This document shows, piece after piece, positions 7,773 to 16,830 of a DNA stretch of 50,852 nt. The translations under genes and the position numbers were made by a program. The stretch's first letter is position 1. The number at the start of each line of letters is the position of its first letter. Origin of the DNA: Akkermansiaceae bacterium UBA1518 (GTDB taxonomy: Bacteria; Verrucomicrobiota; Verrucomicrobiia; Verrucomicrobiales; Akkermansiaceae); the NCBI GenBank assembly GCA_002323895.1, contig DCQM01000115.1, forward strand, positions 1 through 50,852, in the 5' to 3' direction. The notes beneath the pieces are model-generated. The model was not told the DNA's origin, did no database searches, and saw only the letters and a program-made list of their open reading frames with translations.

Positions 7773-10151
7773 ATGCTCTCGCGCACTTACATCCTCGTTT
7801 TTTTATCGCCCCTTCTTTCACAGGCCGAAATTTCTTTTAATAAGGATGTACGACCCATTCTCTCTGCCAAGTGCATTGTTTGCCACGGTCCTGACGATGG
7901 GGTCGATGCCAAAGGTAAGGAAAACCGCAAGGCCGGGCTTCGCCTTGACACCCCAGAAGGGGCCTACAGGGAAAAAGAAGGTATCGCCGCCATTGTTCCA
8001 AAATCGCTACAAGATTCCGAAGCTTGGATCCGCATCACGAGCAAAGATGATCCTATGCCTCCTGCCGATGGCCACGCCAAGCCTCTAACATACGACGAAA
8101 AAGAGCTCCTCAAAAAATGGATCGAGGAAGGTGCCGAATACGAAGACTTTTGGGCCTTTGTCCCCGCTAAAAAGCAGGAAGTCCCCACCATTACTAATGA
8201 TAGTTGGGCACTGTTAGACACAGACAAGTTCGTTCTCGCCAAAATCGAAGCAAAAGGGAAATCGCCTAATGAAAAAGCCGATAATCGCACCCTCATTCGC
8301 CGGCTTTCACTCGACCTAACAGGACTACCTCCAACCCTAGAGGAAATTGGAAAATTCCTCACCGATACCTCGCCTAAAGCCTACCAAGATCTCGTCGACC
8401 GGCTCCTGGCGAAGCCCGCTTATGGCGAACATATGGCGAAGTATTGGCTGGATCTGGTCCGCGTCGCAGACACCAATGGCAACCACCACGATCACTACCG
8501 TGATCACTCCCCTTACCGCGACTGGGTCATTCAAGCCTTCAACAAGAATCTCCCCTACAATCAATTCACCAAATATCAAATTGCTGGCGACCTATACGAA
8601 AACCCCACACAAGAACAACTTATCGCCTCGGGTTTCAACCGCCTTCATCTTATCATTGACCGAGGCACTGCCCTTCCCGAGGAGAGCCACTTCAAAAACG
8701 TCGTTGACCGCGTGTCCGCGGTTGGCACCGCCTTTATGGGCCTCACCCTGGGATGTGCGGTCTGCCACGACCACAAATACGACCCCGTCACCCAAAAGGA
8801 CTTCTACCAAATTTATGCCTTCTTCAATAATTTGGATGGGGCACCCGAAACTGGCGGGCGGGGTGGACCCGACTTTTACCGAGGCCTTCAGCCACCCTAC
8901 CTCAACCTTCCAACCGAGAAGCAGAAGTTAAAACTGGCCGACTTAGACCAACAAATAGAGATGACCCAAGAAAGACTCGACTCTCTTAAGCAACTGCAAG
9001 CTGCAACCGGTATACCCGCAGCCCCTGATGAGACTTCGCAAACCAAACCGAACCTCAAACCTCAGATTCCCGTCGCTGAAAAGAAAATTTCCGATCTGAA
9101 AAAACAACGCTCTAACTATCTTCGACAAGTCCGCGGAGCAATGGTCATGCGCGAACGGAGCGAACCTAAAAAGACGCACATTCGCGTCCGTGGAAACTAC
9201 GCCCAACTCGGCCAAGAAGTGACCCGCAATACCCCACAATTTCTTCCACCTCTCACAAAGTCCGCTGAAGTCCCTTCCCGGATGGACCTCGCGAACTGGC
9301 TTGTCGAAAAACAAAATCCCCTTACCGCCCGCGTCGCTGTCAATCGCTTCTGGCAGCAATTACTCGGAACCGGAATTGTCAAAACTTCCGAGGACTTCGG
9401 GGCTCAGGGCATGTGGCCTAGCCACCCAAGACTCCTCGACCACCTCACTCTTAAGTTCATCGAATCAGGTTGGGACGTCAAAAAACTTATGAAGGATATC
9501 GTCCTCACTCAAACTTACCAACAATCCTCCGCCGCCACTTCAGTCGACTTTAAAACCGATCCCGAGAACCGCCTTCTTGCCCGTGGGTCTCGCACCAGGC
9601 TTGACTCCGAAATTATTCGCGACCAGCTCCTCGCAGTTACAGGAGTTCTGAACCGCGAAATGGGCGGTCGTTCTGTCAAAACGCCCCAGCCCGCTGGCAT
9701 CTGGAAAATGGTCGCACTCCCTTCTTCTTACCCAAACTCCTTTCAAGCAGACCCCGCTCCCGCAGACACGCGCCGCTCTATATACACTTTTTGGAAGCGG
9801 GGCCTCGCGCCACCGCAAATGACCATCTTTGATGCCCCAAGCCGTGATGCCTGTATCGCCCGCCGCGAGCGGACCAACACTCCGCTTCAAGCTCTTCTCC
9901 TTATGAACGAGCCCGAGTATTTTAAAGCTGCAGCCCACAAAGCCAAAACCCTGATGGCCGAGGAAGGAAGCGAAGACGAGAAACTGATTCGCCTCCACGA
10001 AACCGTGACCACTCACAAACCCTCGGAGCTCTCCCTCAAGGTCCTCAAAGAGGGTCTCACAACTTTCCGTGAAGATGGTGACGATCACTTCGCTTGGACT
10101 ATGATCGTTCATACCCTACTCAATCGGGATTCCTTTAAAAACAAACAATAG
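7773..10151 (+). CDS. Exported PSCyt1-DUF1549-DUF1553 cytochrome-type protein
   Basis: 792 residues from the ATG at 7773; the frame opens at 7674 but only the 7773 start gives a good signal peptide (MLSRTYILVFLSPLLSQA). Domains in order: planctomycete cytochrome c domain (PSCyt1, about 20-125) with C34-I-V-C37-H38; DUF1549/PSCyt2 (about 145-360) with C328-A-V-C331-H332 followed by DHKYDP; a short coiled coil (about 383-410); and DUF1553/PSD1 (from about 500, including RVAVNRFWQQLLG). Two CxxCH motifs imply covalent haem and an electron-transfer role in the periplasm, though the substrate is unknown. A DUF1501 gene follows 48 bases later, repeating the pairing at 4093-7475. Confidence 0.93.
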   Translation: MLSRTYILVFLSPLLSQAEISFNKDVRPILSAKCIVCHGPDDGVDAKGKENRKAGLRLDTPEGAYREKEGIAAIVPKSLQDSEAWIRITSKDDPMPPADGHAKPLTYDEKELLKKWIEEGAEYEDFWAFVPAKKQEVPTITNDSWALLDTDKFVLAKIEAKGKSPNEKADNRTLIRRLSLDLTGLPPTLEEIGKFLTDTSPKAYQDLVDRLLAKPAYGEHMAKYWLDLVRVADTNGNHHDHYRDHSPYRDWVIQAFNKNLPYNQFTKYQIAGDLYENPTQEQLIASGFNRLHLIIDRGTALPEESHFKNVVDRVSAVGTAFMGLTLGCAVCHDHKYDPVTQKDFYQIYAFFNNLDGAPETGGRGGPDFYRGLQPPYLNLPTEKQKLKLADLDQQIEMTQERLDSLKQLQAATGIPAAPDETSQTKPNLKPQIPVAEKKISDLKKQRSNYLRQVRGAMVMRERSEPKKTHIRVRGNYAQLGQEVTRNTPQFLPPLTKSAEVPSRMDLANWLVEKQNPLTARVAVNRFWQQLLGTGIVKTSEDFGAQGMWPSHPRLLDHLTLKFIESGWDVKKLMKDIVLTQTYQQSSAATSVDFKTDPENRLLARGSRTRLDSEIIRDQLLAVTGVLNREMGGRSVKTPQPAGIWKMVALPSSYPNSFQADPAPADTRRSIYTFWKRGLAPPQMTIFDAPSRDACIARRERTNTPLQALLLMNEPEYFKAAAHKAKTLMAEEGSEDEKLIRLHETVTTHKPSELSLKVLKEGLTTFREDGDDHFAWTMIVHTLLNRDSFKNKQ

Positions 10152-10199
10152 GGCGCGCGAACATCCCTCTCCACGCTTTAACCTCAAAAATCCGACCGC

Positions 10200-11645
10200 A
10201 TGTTCGATCCACAAACTCGCCGACAATTTCTCAATACGACCGGCATGGGCCTCGGTTCCACAATCCTCGGTAATATTGTAGCCCAGGCCGCTACACCAAA
10301 GGGCGGAGTCGAAGATCCATATCCCCAGACCTACCATCTACCCAAAGCGTCTGCGAAGCGTGTCATCTTCCTCTTTATGGCCGGCGCTCCCTCTCAGCTC
10401 GACCTATTCGACTACAAGCCCGACCTTCACAAACGCTTTAAAGAAGAACTTCCTGAATCTATCCACAAGGGCCAACGCGTTACAGCAATGACGAAAGGCC
10501 GCGCCAAGATCGTTGCACCCTCCATGTTCAAGTTTAACCCCCATGGTCAAAGCGGGATGTACCTTTCCGAGGTTCTTCCTCATCTTGGATCAGTTGCAGA
10601 TGACCTCGCACTCATCAAGTCCACTTCCACAACCGCTATCAACCACGATCCTGGTAAAACACTTTTCTGCACCGGCACGGAAATTCCTGGTAAAGCTTCT
10701 ATGGGCGCTTGGCTTTCATATGGGCTTGGCCGCATGAACGAAAACCTTCCCGATTTTATTGTTCTCAACTCGGCCTTCTGGTCCGGCGATAGCCAAAATG
10801 TCCAAGGTCTCTACTCCCGCCTTTGGGGATCCGGATTTCTCCCTTCAAAGCATCAAGGAGTCCCTTTCCAACCCTCTGGCGACCCTGTTCTCTTTCTCTC
10901 AAACCCCCGCAATGTCTCCACCAAAACCCGAGGTAAGATGCTCAACCTCGTCACCAAACTTAACGAAGAGGAGATGGCCAAAATTGGCGACCCTGAGATC
11001 CAAACTACCATCGCCCAACAAGAAATGGCTTTCCGTATGCAAGCCTCTGTTCCAGACCTCACCGACCTCACAAAAGAGAACGACGTAATTAACGAAAAAC
11101 TCTACGGTCCAGAAGTCAAAAAATCCGGCTCTTTCGCTCGAAACTGCCTTCTCGCCCGCCGCATGGCAGAACGAGGAGTTCGCTTCATCCAGCTCTTCCA
11201 CCGCGGCTGGGACCACCACGTCGGACTTCCCAAAAAAGTCCGCGGCCAAGCTTACGACGTCGATCAACCCTGCGCCGGGCTCATCAATGACCTCAAGCAA
11301 CGAGGCATGCTCGATGATACTCTCGTCGTCTTTGCTGGCGAATTCGGCCGTACTACCTATGGGCAGGGCAAGCTTGCCCGCGACAACTACGGCCGCGATC
11401 ACCACCCTAAATGCTTCTCCACTTGGATGGCTGGGGGCGGAATCAAGGGTGGAACCACTTATGGCGAAACGGACGACTACTCCTATAATGTTGTTAAAGA
11501 TGAAGTTCCAGTCCGTGATTTTAGCGCGACAATCCTCCACCAACTCGGCATCGATCATGACCGCCTAACATTCCCCTTTATGGGCCTCGATCAAAAGCTT
11601 ACTGGTGTTAATCCAGCCAAAGTGGTGAAGGGTATTCTCTCTTGA
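10200..11645 (+). CDS. Tat-exported DUF1501 protein (second copy)
   Basis: 481 residues. TRRQFLN at 6-12 plus a hydrophobic segment ending AQA is a twin-arginine signal. The DUF1501 core is seen in FLFMAGAPSQLDLFDYKP, EFGRTTYGQGK and GIKGGTTYGETDD. It is only moderately similar to the copy at 6162 and is longer, with an extra central stretch, so each DUF1501 protein seems matched to its own DUF1549/1553 partner rather than being a recent duplicate. The 48-base gap from the upstream cytochrome-type gene suggests one transcript. Activity unknown; the superfamily fold is that of alkaline phosphatases. Confidence 0.93.
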   Translation: MFDPQTRRQFLNTTGMGLGSTILGNIVAQAATPKGGVEDPYPQTYHLPKASAKRVIFLFMAGAPSQLDLFDYKPDLHKRFKEELPESIHKGQRVTAMTKGRAKIVAPSMFKFNPHGQSGMYLSEVLPHLGSVADDLALIKSTSTTAINHDPGKTLFCTGTEIPGKASMGAWLSYGLGRMNENLPDFIVLNSAFWSGDSQNVQGLYSRLWGSGFLPSKHQGVPFQPSGDPVLFLSNPRNVSTKTRGKMLNLVTKLNEEEMAKIGDPEIQTTIAQQEMAFRMQASVPDLTDLTKENDVINEKLYGPEVKKSGSFARNCLLARRMAERGVRFIQLFHRGWDHHVGLPKKVRGQAYDVDQPCAGLINDLKQRGMLDDTLVVFAGEFGRTTYGQGKLARDNYGRDHHPKCFSTWMAGGGIKGGTTYGETDDYSYNVVKDEVPVRDFSATILHQLGIDHDRLTFPFMGLDQKLTGVNPAKVVKGILS

Positions 11646-11769
11646 ATCTCAATGAGAAGAATCATAGGTCAAAAGCTCAAAAACATAGCTCTTACCATCG
11701 CTACTCTTGGAAATTAAGAGGGAGTAACCAAATGCAAGCTGCTAGCTTCTGATTACGTATCTTTTAGTC

Positions 11770-12462
11770 ATGAAATACGGATCCTTACTCCTCATTCTCA
11801 CCTCTTTTGCCTCCGCTCTCGAATGGGAGGAAATCTTCAAACCTCAAAAAGGGTGGACCACAAGCACCGTGGTAGATGTCGATGGCAAAAACATCAAAAT
11901 CCAGAATACTGGGAACTCTTCCTTTTTTACCAACGCGAACTCACCTGGAAAGGCAGGCTACCTTCAAACGATCAAAAAATTCGGTGACTGTACCATCGAG
12001 GCTGAATTCCTTGTCCCTAAAGATTCTAACTCCGGCATCTATCTCATGGGGCGTTATGAGATCCAAATCCTTGATAGCCACGGAAAAGAAACCGTTGGCT
12101 ATGGTGATATGGGTGGCCTCTACCGCCGCTGGGATAATAACCGGAACCCAAAAGGCTTTGATGGTGTGCCCCCCTTAATCAACGCCGCCAAGCCAGCCGG
12201 AGAATGGCAAAAATTGATCATCAAATTCCGGGCCCCTCGCCTAGCCGAAGATGGTAAGGTCCTCGAAAATCCTCGCTTTATCTCTGTGTATCTCAACGAT
12301 CAACTTGTTCAAAAAAATATTACCGCAAAAGGCCCTACTCGAGCCGCCCAACGCGCTGGCTGGGCAAGGAGAGATCCTGTCTTTATTCAAGGCGACCACG
12401 GTCCAATTGCTTTTCGAAAATTCAAAGTTACTCCCGAGGACTTTTCAAAAATCGAAAAGTGA
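11770..12462 (+). CDS. Exported DUF1080 (3-keto-disaccharide hydrolase family) protein
   Basis: 230 residues with a signal peptide (MKYGSLLLILTSFASA). The rest is DUF1080 (PF06439), a concanavalin/laminin-G-like beta-sandwich; conserved pieces are SGIYLMGRYEIQILDSHGKE, GGLYRR, KPAGEWQKLIIKFRAP and the closing QGDHGPIAFRKFKV. Family members cleave 3-keto-glycosides or act as glycan-binding modules. It lies 124 bases after the DUF1501 gene and 84 bases before a second DUF1080 gene. Whether it belongs to the DUF1501 transcript is unclear. Confidence 0.9.
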   Translation: MKYGSLLLILTSFASALEWEEIFKPQKGWTTSTVVDVDGKNIKIQNTGNSSFFTNANSPGKAGYLQTIKKFGDCTIEAEFLVPKDSNSGIYLMGRYEIQILDSHGKETVGYGDMGGLYRRWDNNRNPKGFDGVPPLINAAKPAGEWQKLIIKFRAPRLAEDGKVLENPRFISVYLNDQLVQKNITAKGPTRAAQRAGWARRDPVFIQGDHGPIAFRKFKVTPEDFSKIEK

Positions 12463-12546
12463 CACGCCCTTCTAAATTAGTGTAGCTTAAAAAAATAATT
12501 CATATTCATCTTTCGGTATTTCTTAAAATCTTAAAAACTCACAAAC

Positions 12547-13524
12547 ATGAAAACCCTCATTATTGCCTTCTTTATTTCAGCTCTAGCCTTAACCGCTGCA
12601 GACAAATCTAAAACGTGGACTGATCCCGCACTGGCTCTTAAAGAAGACACCGACTTCTCCATTCAGGGTGAATATCATCGCGAAGGCGCAGCATTGGGAG
12701 CTCAAATCGTTGCACTAGGAGATGGGAAGTTTGATCTCTATATTTTAGAAGGAGGACTTCCCGGGCTTGGATGGGAGAAAAAAGATTCACGAATTAAGAT
12801 TTCCGGCAGCCTTGGAAAAGGAATCGTCACTTTCGCTAAGAGCAAGGGGACATCAGCACTGCTGAAAGATAAAACCCTGACTATTCAACAAGCTGGCAAG
12901 GCAACAATCAAACTCCCGCGAGTCGCCCGCCAAAGCCCCACGCTCGGAGCTGAAGCACCCAAGGGCTCTACAATACTTTTCGACGGTTCAAGCGTTGAAC
13001 ATTGGCAAAATGGTCAAATGAAGGATGGCCTCCTTCAGGCTACTGGCACGACGAGCAAGCCAACATTCAAGGACTACAAACTCCACCTTGAGTTCCGCAC
13101 TCCATACAAACCATTTGCACGTGGTCAGGGCCGTGGGAATAGCGGAGTTTATTTCGGTGGTCGTTGGGAAACTCAGGTCCTCGATTCCTTCGCACTCGAA
13201 GGAAAAATGAATGAATGCGGTGGAATCTACTCCATCTCAGAACCTGATGTGAACGCCTGCCTCCCACCTCTAGTCTGGCAAACTTATGATGTCGATTTCA
13301 CCGCTGCCAAATTTGATAAGGACGGCAACCGCAAGGCTTGGCCGCGTATGACGGTCAAGCTTAACGGGGTGACGATTCATAAGGATCGCGAGCTTCCCAA
13401 GGACAATACAACTGCTGCTCCTGGTAAAGGCGCACTCAAAGACGAGTCCCTTCCTGTCTTTCTCCAAAATCACGGAAACCCCGTTGTCTTCCGAAACATC
13501 TGGGTTCTTCCGAAGAAAAAGTAA
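12547..13524 (+). CDS. Exported DUF1080 protein with extra N-terminal domain
   Basis: 325 residues: a signal peptide (MKTLIIAFFISALALTAA), an N-terminal segment (about 20-130) rich in Gly and Lys that matches no family I know, then DUF1080 (about 140-325) with ILFDGSSVEHWQNG, NSGVYFGGRWETQVLDSF and a closing QNHGNPVVFRNIWV. The N-terminal segment is compatible with a small beta domain. The likely site of action is the periplasm or outside. An AT-rich 84-base gap upstream could hold its own promoter. It converges with ftsW across only 10 bases, with no hairpin between them. Confidence 0.9.
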   Translation: MKTLIIAFFISALALTAADKSKTWTDPALALKEDTDFSIQGEYHREGAALGAQIVALGDGKFDLYILEGGLPGLGWEKKDSRIKISGSLGKGIVTFAKSKGTSALLKDKTLTIQQAGKATIKLPRVARQSPTLGAEAPKGSTILFDGSSVEHWQNGQMKDGLLQATGTTSKPTFKDYKLHLEFRTPYKPFARGQGRGNSGVYFGGRWETQVLDSFALEGKMNECGGIYSISEPDVNACLPPLVWQTYDVDFTAAKFDKDGNRKAWPRMTVKLNGVTIHKDRELPKDNTTAAPGKGALKDESLPVFLQNHGNPVVFRNIWVLPKKK

Positions 13525-13534
13525 GAAGAGGCCG

Positions 13535-14677
13535 TTAAAGTCGCACCTCGAGAATTTTTTGCTTCAATGCGGGCATCTCGGTGACATCGCCAACATTTGA
13601 ACGTCGGAGGATACTCAGGAGCACTCCAATCATTGCGAAGCTGAAAATAAGGCTGGAACCACCATAACTAACAAAGGGCAGTGGAAGTCCAGTATTGGGG
13701 AGAGAGGCCGTTGTCACGCCAAGGTTCATCATCGCTGGAATGATCAAAGCCGAAGTGATCCCGATTCCAAGCACCCCGCCAAAGCGGTCAGAAGCTTGCA
13801 TTGAAATTCCCAGACCAATTAAAAAAATCACCACGAAACAAAGAACTACCCCCATCGTCACAAAGACACCCAATTCCTCACCAATAATGGGGAAGATAAA
13901 GTCGGTGTGATGTTCTGGAAGATTCATTTGCTTCACCACACCATTCCCTAAGCCCATTCCGCTAGTTCCGCCATTTCCAAAAGCTTGAGTCGCGAGCCAC
14001 TGCTGCCAGCCGCGGCCCTGCTTGTACGACTCAAGATCCATGAATGCAATGATTCTCTCCCAACGGTTAGGATTGGTCCGCACCATTTGATAGGCTAGCG
14101 CTAAAGTTATGACCACCGATGTTCCAAGATAGCGCATGCGGGTTCCGGAAACAAAAAATACGATCAATCCGGCAGCACCCAAGCCAGCCGCTGTTCCCAT
14201 ATCCATTTCAAAAAGAATCAATAGAAGGGGAACTCCCAGAATAAATGAGGGAATCACAAAGCCCTTCCAGAAGCTCTTAGTCTCCGCTTGATGCTTAGCG
14301 AACCAAGAAGCAAGGACAACCATCACAACCAACTTGGCAGGTTCCGATGGTTGGACTCGACCAATTACTGGCAAAATAATCCAACGATTTTCTCCCTTTA
14401 CATTGTCGCCGATGCCTGGGACGTAGCAGAGAAGTAAAGCAATACAGGCACCGATAAAGAGTGGCCAAGTCAGTTTTTGGAGCACCCGATAGTCCATTAA
14501 AGCCATTAAAGTCATGAGCACGACTCCAACCACCAACCATCTTGCTTGGCGAACCAAAAAGGAATACTGGTCAGTGTTACTATCCCATTTCGCGCTAGCA
14601 CTCGCCAACATCACCAAACCAAGAGTGATAAGCGCGGCGACCGCAAGACACAGAAATATAGAAGCTGCTTTACCCAT
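13535..14677 (-). CDS. ftsW: Peptidoglycan polymerase FtsW (SEDS family)
   Basis: 380 residues with about ten membrane segments. SEDS hallmarks are visible: a large extracytoplasmic loop with GENRWI and QPSEPAKL, GRGWQQWLATQAFGNGG, and the C-terminal PNTGLPLPFVSYGGSS. SEDS proteins polymerise lipid II glycan strands together with a class B PBP, here FtsI from the same operon. FtsW is preferred over RodA because of its place in the dcw cluster. It is the last gene of the operon; murG, murC, ddl, ftsQ, ftsA and ftsZ, which often follow, are not here. The start lies 16 bases after the LysM gene. Confidence 0.95.
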   Translation of the reverse strand: MGKAASIFLCLAVAALITLGLVMLASASAKWDSNTDQYSFLVRQARWLVVGVVLMTLMALMDYRVLQKLTWPLFIGACIALLLCYVPGIGDNVKGENRWIILPVIGRVQPSEPAKLVVMVVLASWFAKHQAETKSFWKGFVIPSFILGVPLLLILFEMDMGTAAGLGAAGLIVFFVSGTRMRYLGTSVVITLALAYQMVRTNPNRWERIIAFMDLESYKQGRGWQQWLATQAFGNGGTSGMGLGNGVVKQMNLPEHHTDFIFPIIGEELGVFVTMGVVLCFVVIFLIGLGISMQASDRFGGVLGIGITSALIIPAMMNLGVTTASLPNTGLPLPFVSYGGSSLIFSFAMIGVLLSILRRSNVGDVTEMPALKQKILEVRL

Positions 14678-14693
14678 TTGTCTAAACTACGAA

Positions 14694-15539
14694 TTAACGA
14701 CCAGTTGGAATGACAAGCTTCGCACCAATTTTGAGCGCCTGAGTATTCACCTTGGGGTTCGCGCGCTTGAGTTGATCTACCGTGACCTTGTTATTTTTAG
14801 CAATTCCCCAAAGAGTATCTCCAGATTTCACAATATGTTGATTGCCTCCACTAACTACCGTATTCGATTGCGCCTGGTCGATACGGACCGGTGAAACCGG
14901 ACGAATCAAAACTGCTTGTTCGATCCTTCCTGCCTCCGAGCCCCCGACCTCAACCAATTCTCCCGGCCGACTTCCAGGAATACTCTCATCATTACCAGTC
15001 TGAATCAGCGGACGTGATTGAGGAGTGAACTTGAGTGGCTCGTTATCGACATTATCGACTCCTGCGACGGTATTAGCTGGAACAACATCTGTTTTGGGAG
15101 CCGCTGGAATATTTATCTTCCAACCTGCTTCGTATTTTTCAATCCCTTCGTTTGCCCTCATCAACGAGTCTAGGGAGACTCCATACTCACGCGCAATTGA
15201 GCCAACCGTATCACCACTGCTCACAAGGTGAAAATCAAGACTGGTAATTCTTTGCGGAGGTGCGTCACCCTTAAGAGCTACCTTCGTTGCTTCCAGGTCC
15301 GCACTTTCGGTCCATTTATCATGGATCCAAATACCGGCTATCGCAGCAACATGAAGAAGTAAGATCACAACCAGCGCGAGAGGAACTCCAACGCCGGAAA
15401 CTTCACCCAAATCTGCAGGAGCAGCTGTAGTCGAAGCACGTTGCCTTCTTTTTTTGGTGGATCGGGTAGCCGCATGCATCATACGGAATCCCTTTTTAGG
15501 ACGGGTTCTTTTGGTTTGTAGTGTTCGTGGAGTCTTCAT
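14694..15539 (-). CDS. Membrane-anchored double-LysM protein in the dcw operon
   Basis: 281 residues. A very basic cytoplasmic N-terminus (about 1-50, many Lys/Arg) is followed by one membrane segment (51-72) and two LysM modules (about 104-146 and 235-281: SGDTVGSIAREYGVS and SGDTLWGIAKNNKVT) joined by a Pro/Ser/Asn-rich linker. LysM binds the GlcNAc backbone of peptidoglycan, so the protein likely tethers the inner membrane to the wall or guides septal synthesis. No catalytic domain is present. Short gaps on both sides (13 and 16 bases) place it firmly in the operon between murD and ftsW, where the classic cluster has no such gene. Confidence 0.9.
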   Translation of the reverse strand: MKTPRTLQTKRTRPKKGFRMMHAATRSTKKRRQRASTTAAPADLGEVSGVGVPLALVVILLLHVAAIAGIWIHDKWTESADLEATKVALKGDAPPQRITSLDFHLVSSGDTVGSIAREYGVSLDSLMRANEGIEKYEAGWKINIPAAPKTDVVPANTVAGVDNVDNEPLKFTPQSRPLIQTGNDESIPGSRPGELVEVGGSEAGRIEQAVLIRPVSPVRIDQAQSNTVVSGGNQHIVKSGDTLWGIAKNNKVTVDQLKRANPKVNTQALKIGAKLVIPTGR

Positions 15540-15552
15540 GGTTAGGAATGGT

Positions 15553-16830
15553 TCACAGGGTTTTTGTCATTTGGGGCAAAGCGGCTTTAAAAGCGCGACC
15601 GCGCTCCTCGTAGCCATTAAATTGATCAAAGGAAGAAGTGCCGGGCGAAAAGAGAATGGTCTCACCCCGCTCGGCCATAACAACAGCCATAGTAACAGCT
15701 TCTTCAAGGGTCTCCACCTTTCGGCATTGAACAGTCGTCGCAAAAACGGAGCTTAATTCTTCACCAATCTCACCAAAAGAGATCATCCCTTTTACTTTTT
15801 GGGCGAGCAAGGGAGCCAAGGGTCGGTAGTCTAAACCTTTTTGTTTTCCTCCGGCAATTAAGATGGCAGGCCTCGTTTGAGAGCGCAGGGCAGACTCAAG
15901 AGCATGAAGATTAGTCGCTTTCGAATCGTTGAGATACTCAACTCCATCGATAACAGCAACCAACTCGCATCTATGCTCAGGCGGACTATATTTCGAGAGA
16001 GCATCACGAGCAATTGCGGGAGTTAACCCCTCCACCGCAGCGCATGCAGCCATTAAATTTTCGGCATTGTGCAAACCACGTAACCTTGTTTCGGAGATCG
16101 AAACAAACGCTTCACCATCGCAAAGAATATCATCACCAGTCAGAGACCAATCAGCCTCGTCTTCGGTAGAAAATGTCGTAACCCTCCCTCTATCTGGCAC
16201 TTGGGAACCACTCCTTACCACGACCGGGGTATCGGCGTCGATATTATCAAAGATTCGTAACTTGGCCTCCCGATACTCATCAATAGAGGAGTAGCGATCC
16301 ATGTGATCAGGCGAGAAATTCAACCAAATCACAACATCTGGATTGAAATCAATAATCGTCTCAAGTTGGAACGAACTTAATTCCAGCGAGATGACAGCAG
16401 GAGGGGAGTTATAAAGAACAACCTCAGAGAGAGGCACCCCGTAGTTTCCACAAGCTACACAACTTTCTCCAGTTGCCTCCACCAAATCCCGAACCAACTC
16501 AGTCGTGGTCGTTTTACCATTCGTTCCAGTAATTCCGATTGTCTTCCCAGAGTAACAACGCCAGGCCAATTCAATCTCCCCCCAGAGCGCGCCACTTCCT
16601 TTGGCAAAAGATTGCACGAAGTCACCATTAGTTTCAATACCCGGACTCACCACTACCAGATCGACATTCACCTTAAGTCCGATTTCTGGATTTGCCAAAA
16701 CAGTTTCTTCAGCTTCACGGGAATCGTAGATTGTCACACTAGCACCACAGCGTTCAGCAAGACGAGCAGCGGCACGGCCACTGCGTCCTGCTCCGAGAAC
16801 AGCTGCTGTTTTTCCAGTAAGATTTAACAT
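15553..16830 (-). CDS. murD: UDP-N-acetylmuramoyl-L-alanine--D-glutamate ligase
   Basis: 425 residues. The N-terminal Rossmann-like segment AAVLGAGRSGRAAARLAERCG binds the UDP-sugar, the central P-loop is GITGTNGKTTTTELV, and the Mur-ligase signatures HRCELV and LNDSKATN are present. MurD adds D-glutamate to UDP-MurNAc-L-Ala in the cytoplasm using ATP. Length is close to typical MurD (about 440). The start codon overlaps the mraY stop by one base (TAATG), so the two are translationally coupled. Confidence 0.96.
   Translation of the reverse strand: MLNLTGKTAAVLGAGRSGRAAARLAERCGASVTIYDSREAEETVLANPEIGLKVNVDLVVVSPGIETNGDFVQSFAKGSGALWGEIELAWRCYSGKTIGITGTNGKTTTTELVRDLVEATGESCVACGNYGVPLSEVVLYNSPPAVISLELSSFQLETIIDFNPDVVIWLNFSPDHMDRYSSIDEYREAKLRIFDNIDADTPVVVRSGSQVPDRGRVTTFSTEDEADWSLTGDDILCDGEAFVSISETRLRGLHNAENLMAACAAVEGLTPAIARDALSKYSPPEHRCELVAVIDGVEYLNDSKATNLHALESALRSQTRPAILIAGGKQKGLDYRPLAPLLAQKVKGMISFGEIGEELSSVFATTVQCRKVETLEEAVTMAVVMAERGETILFSPGTSSFDQFNGYEERGRAFKAALPQMTKTL

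Noticed and set aside
10899..11558. 219-codon minus-strand frame opposite the second DUF1501 gene
   Set aside because: Same situation: composition and position mark it as a shadow frame.
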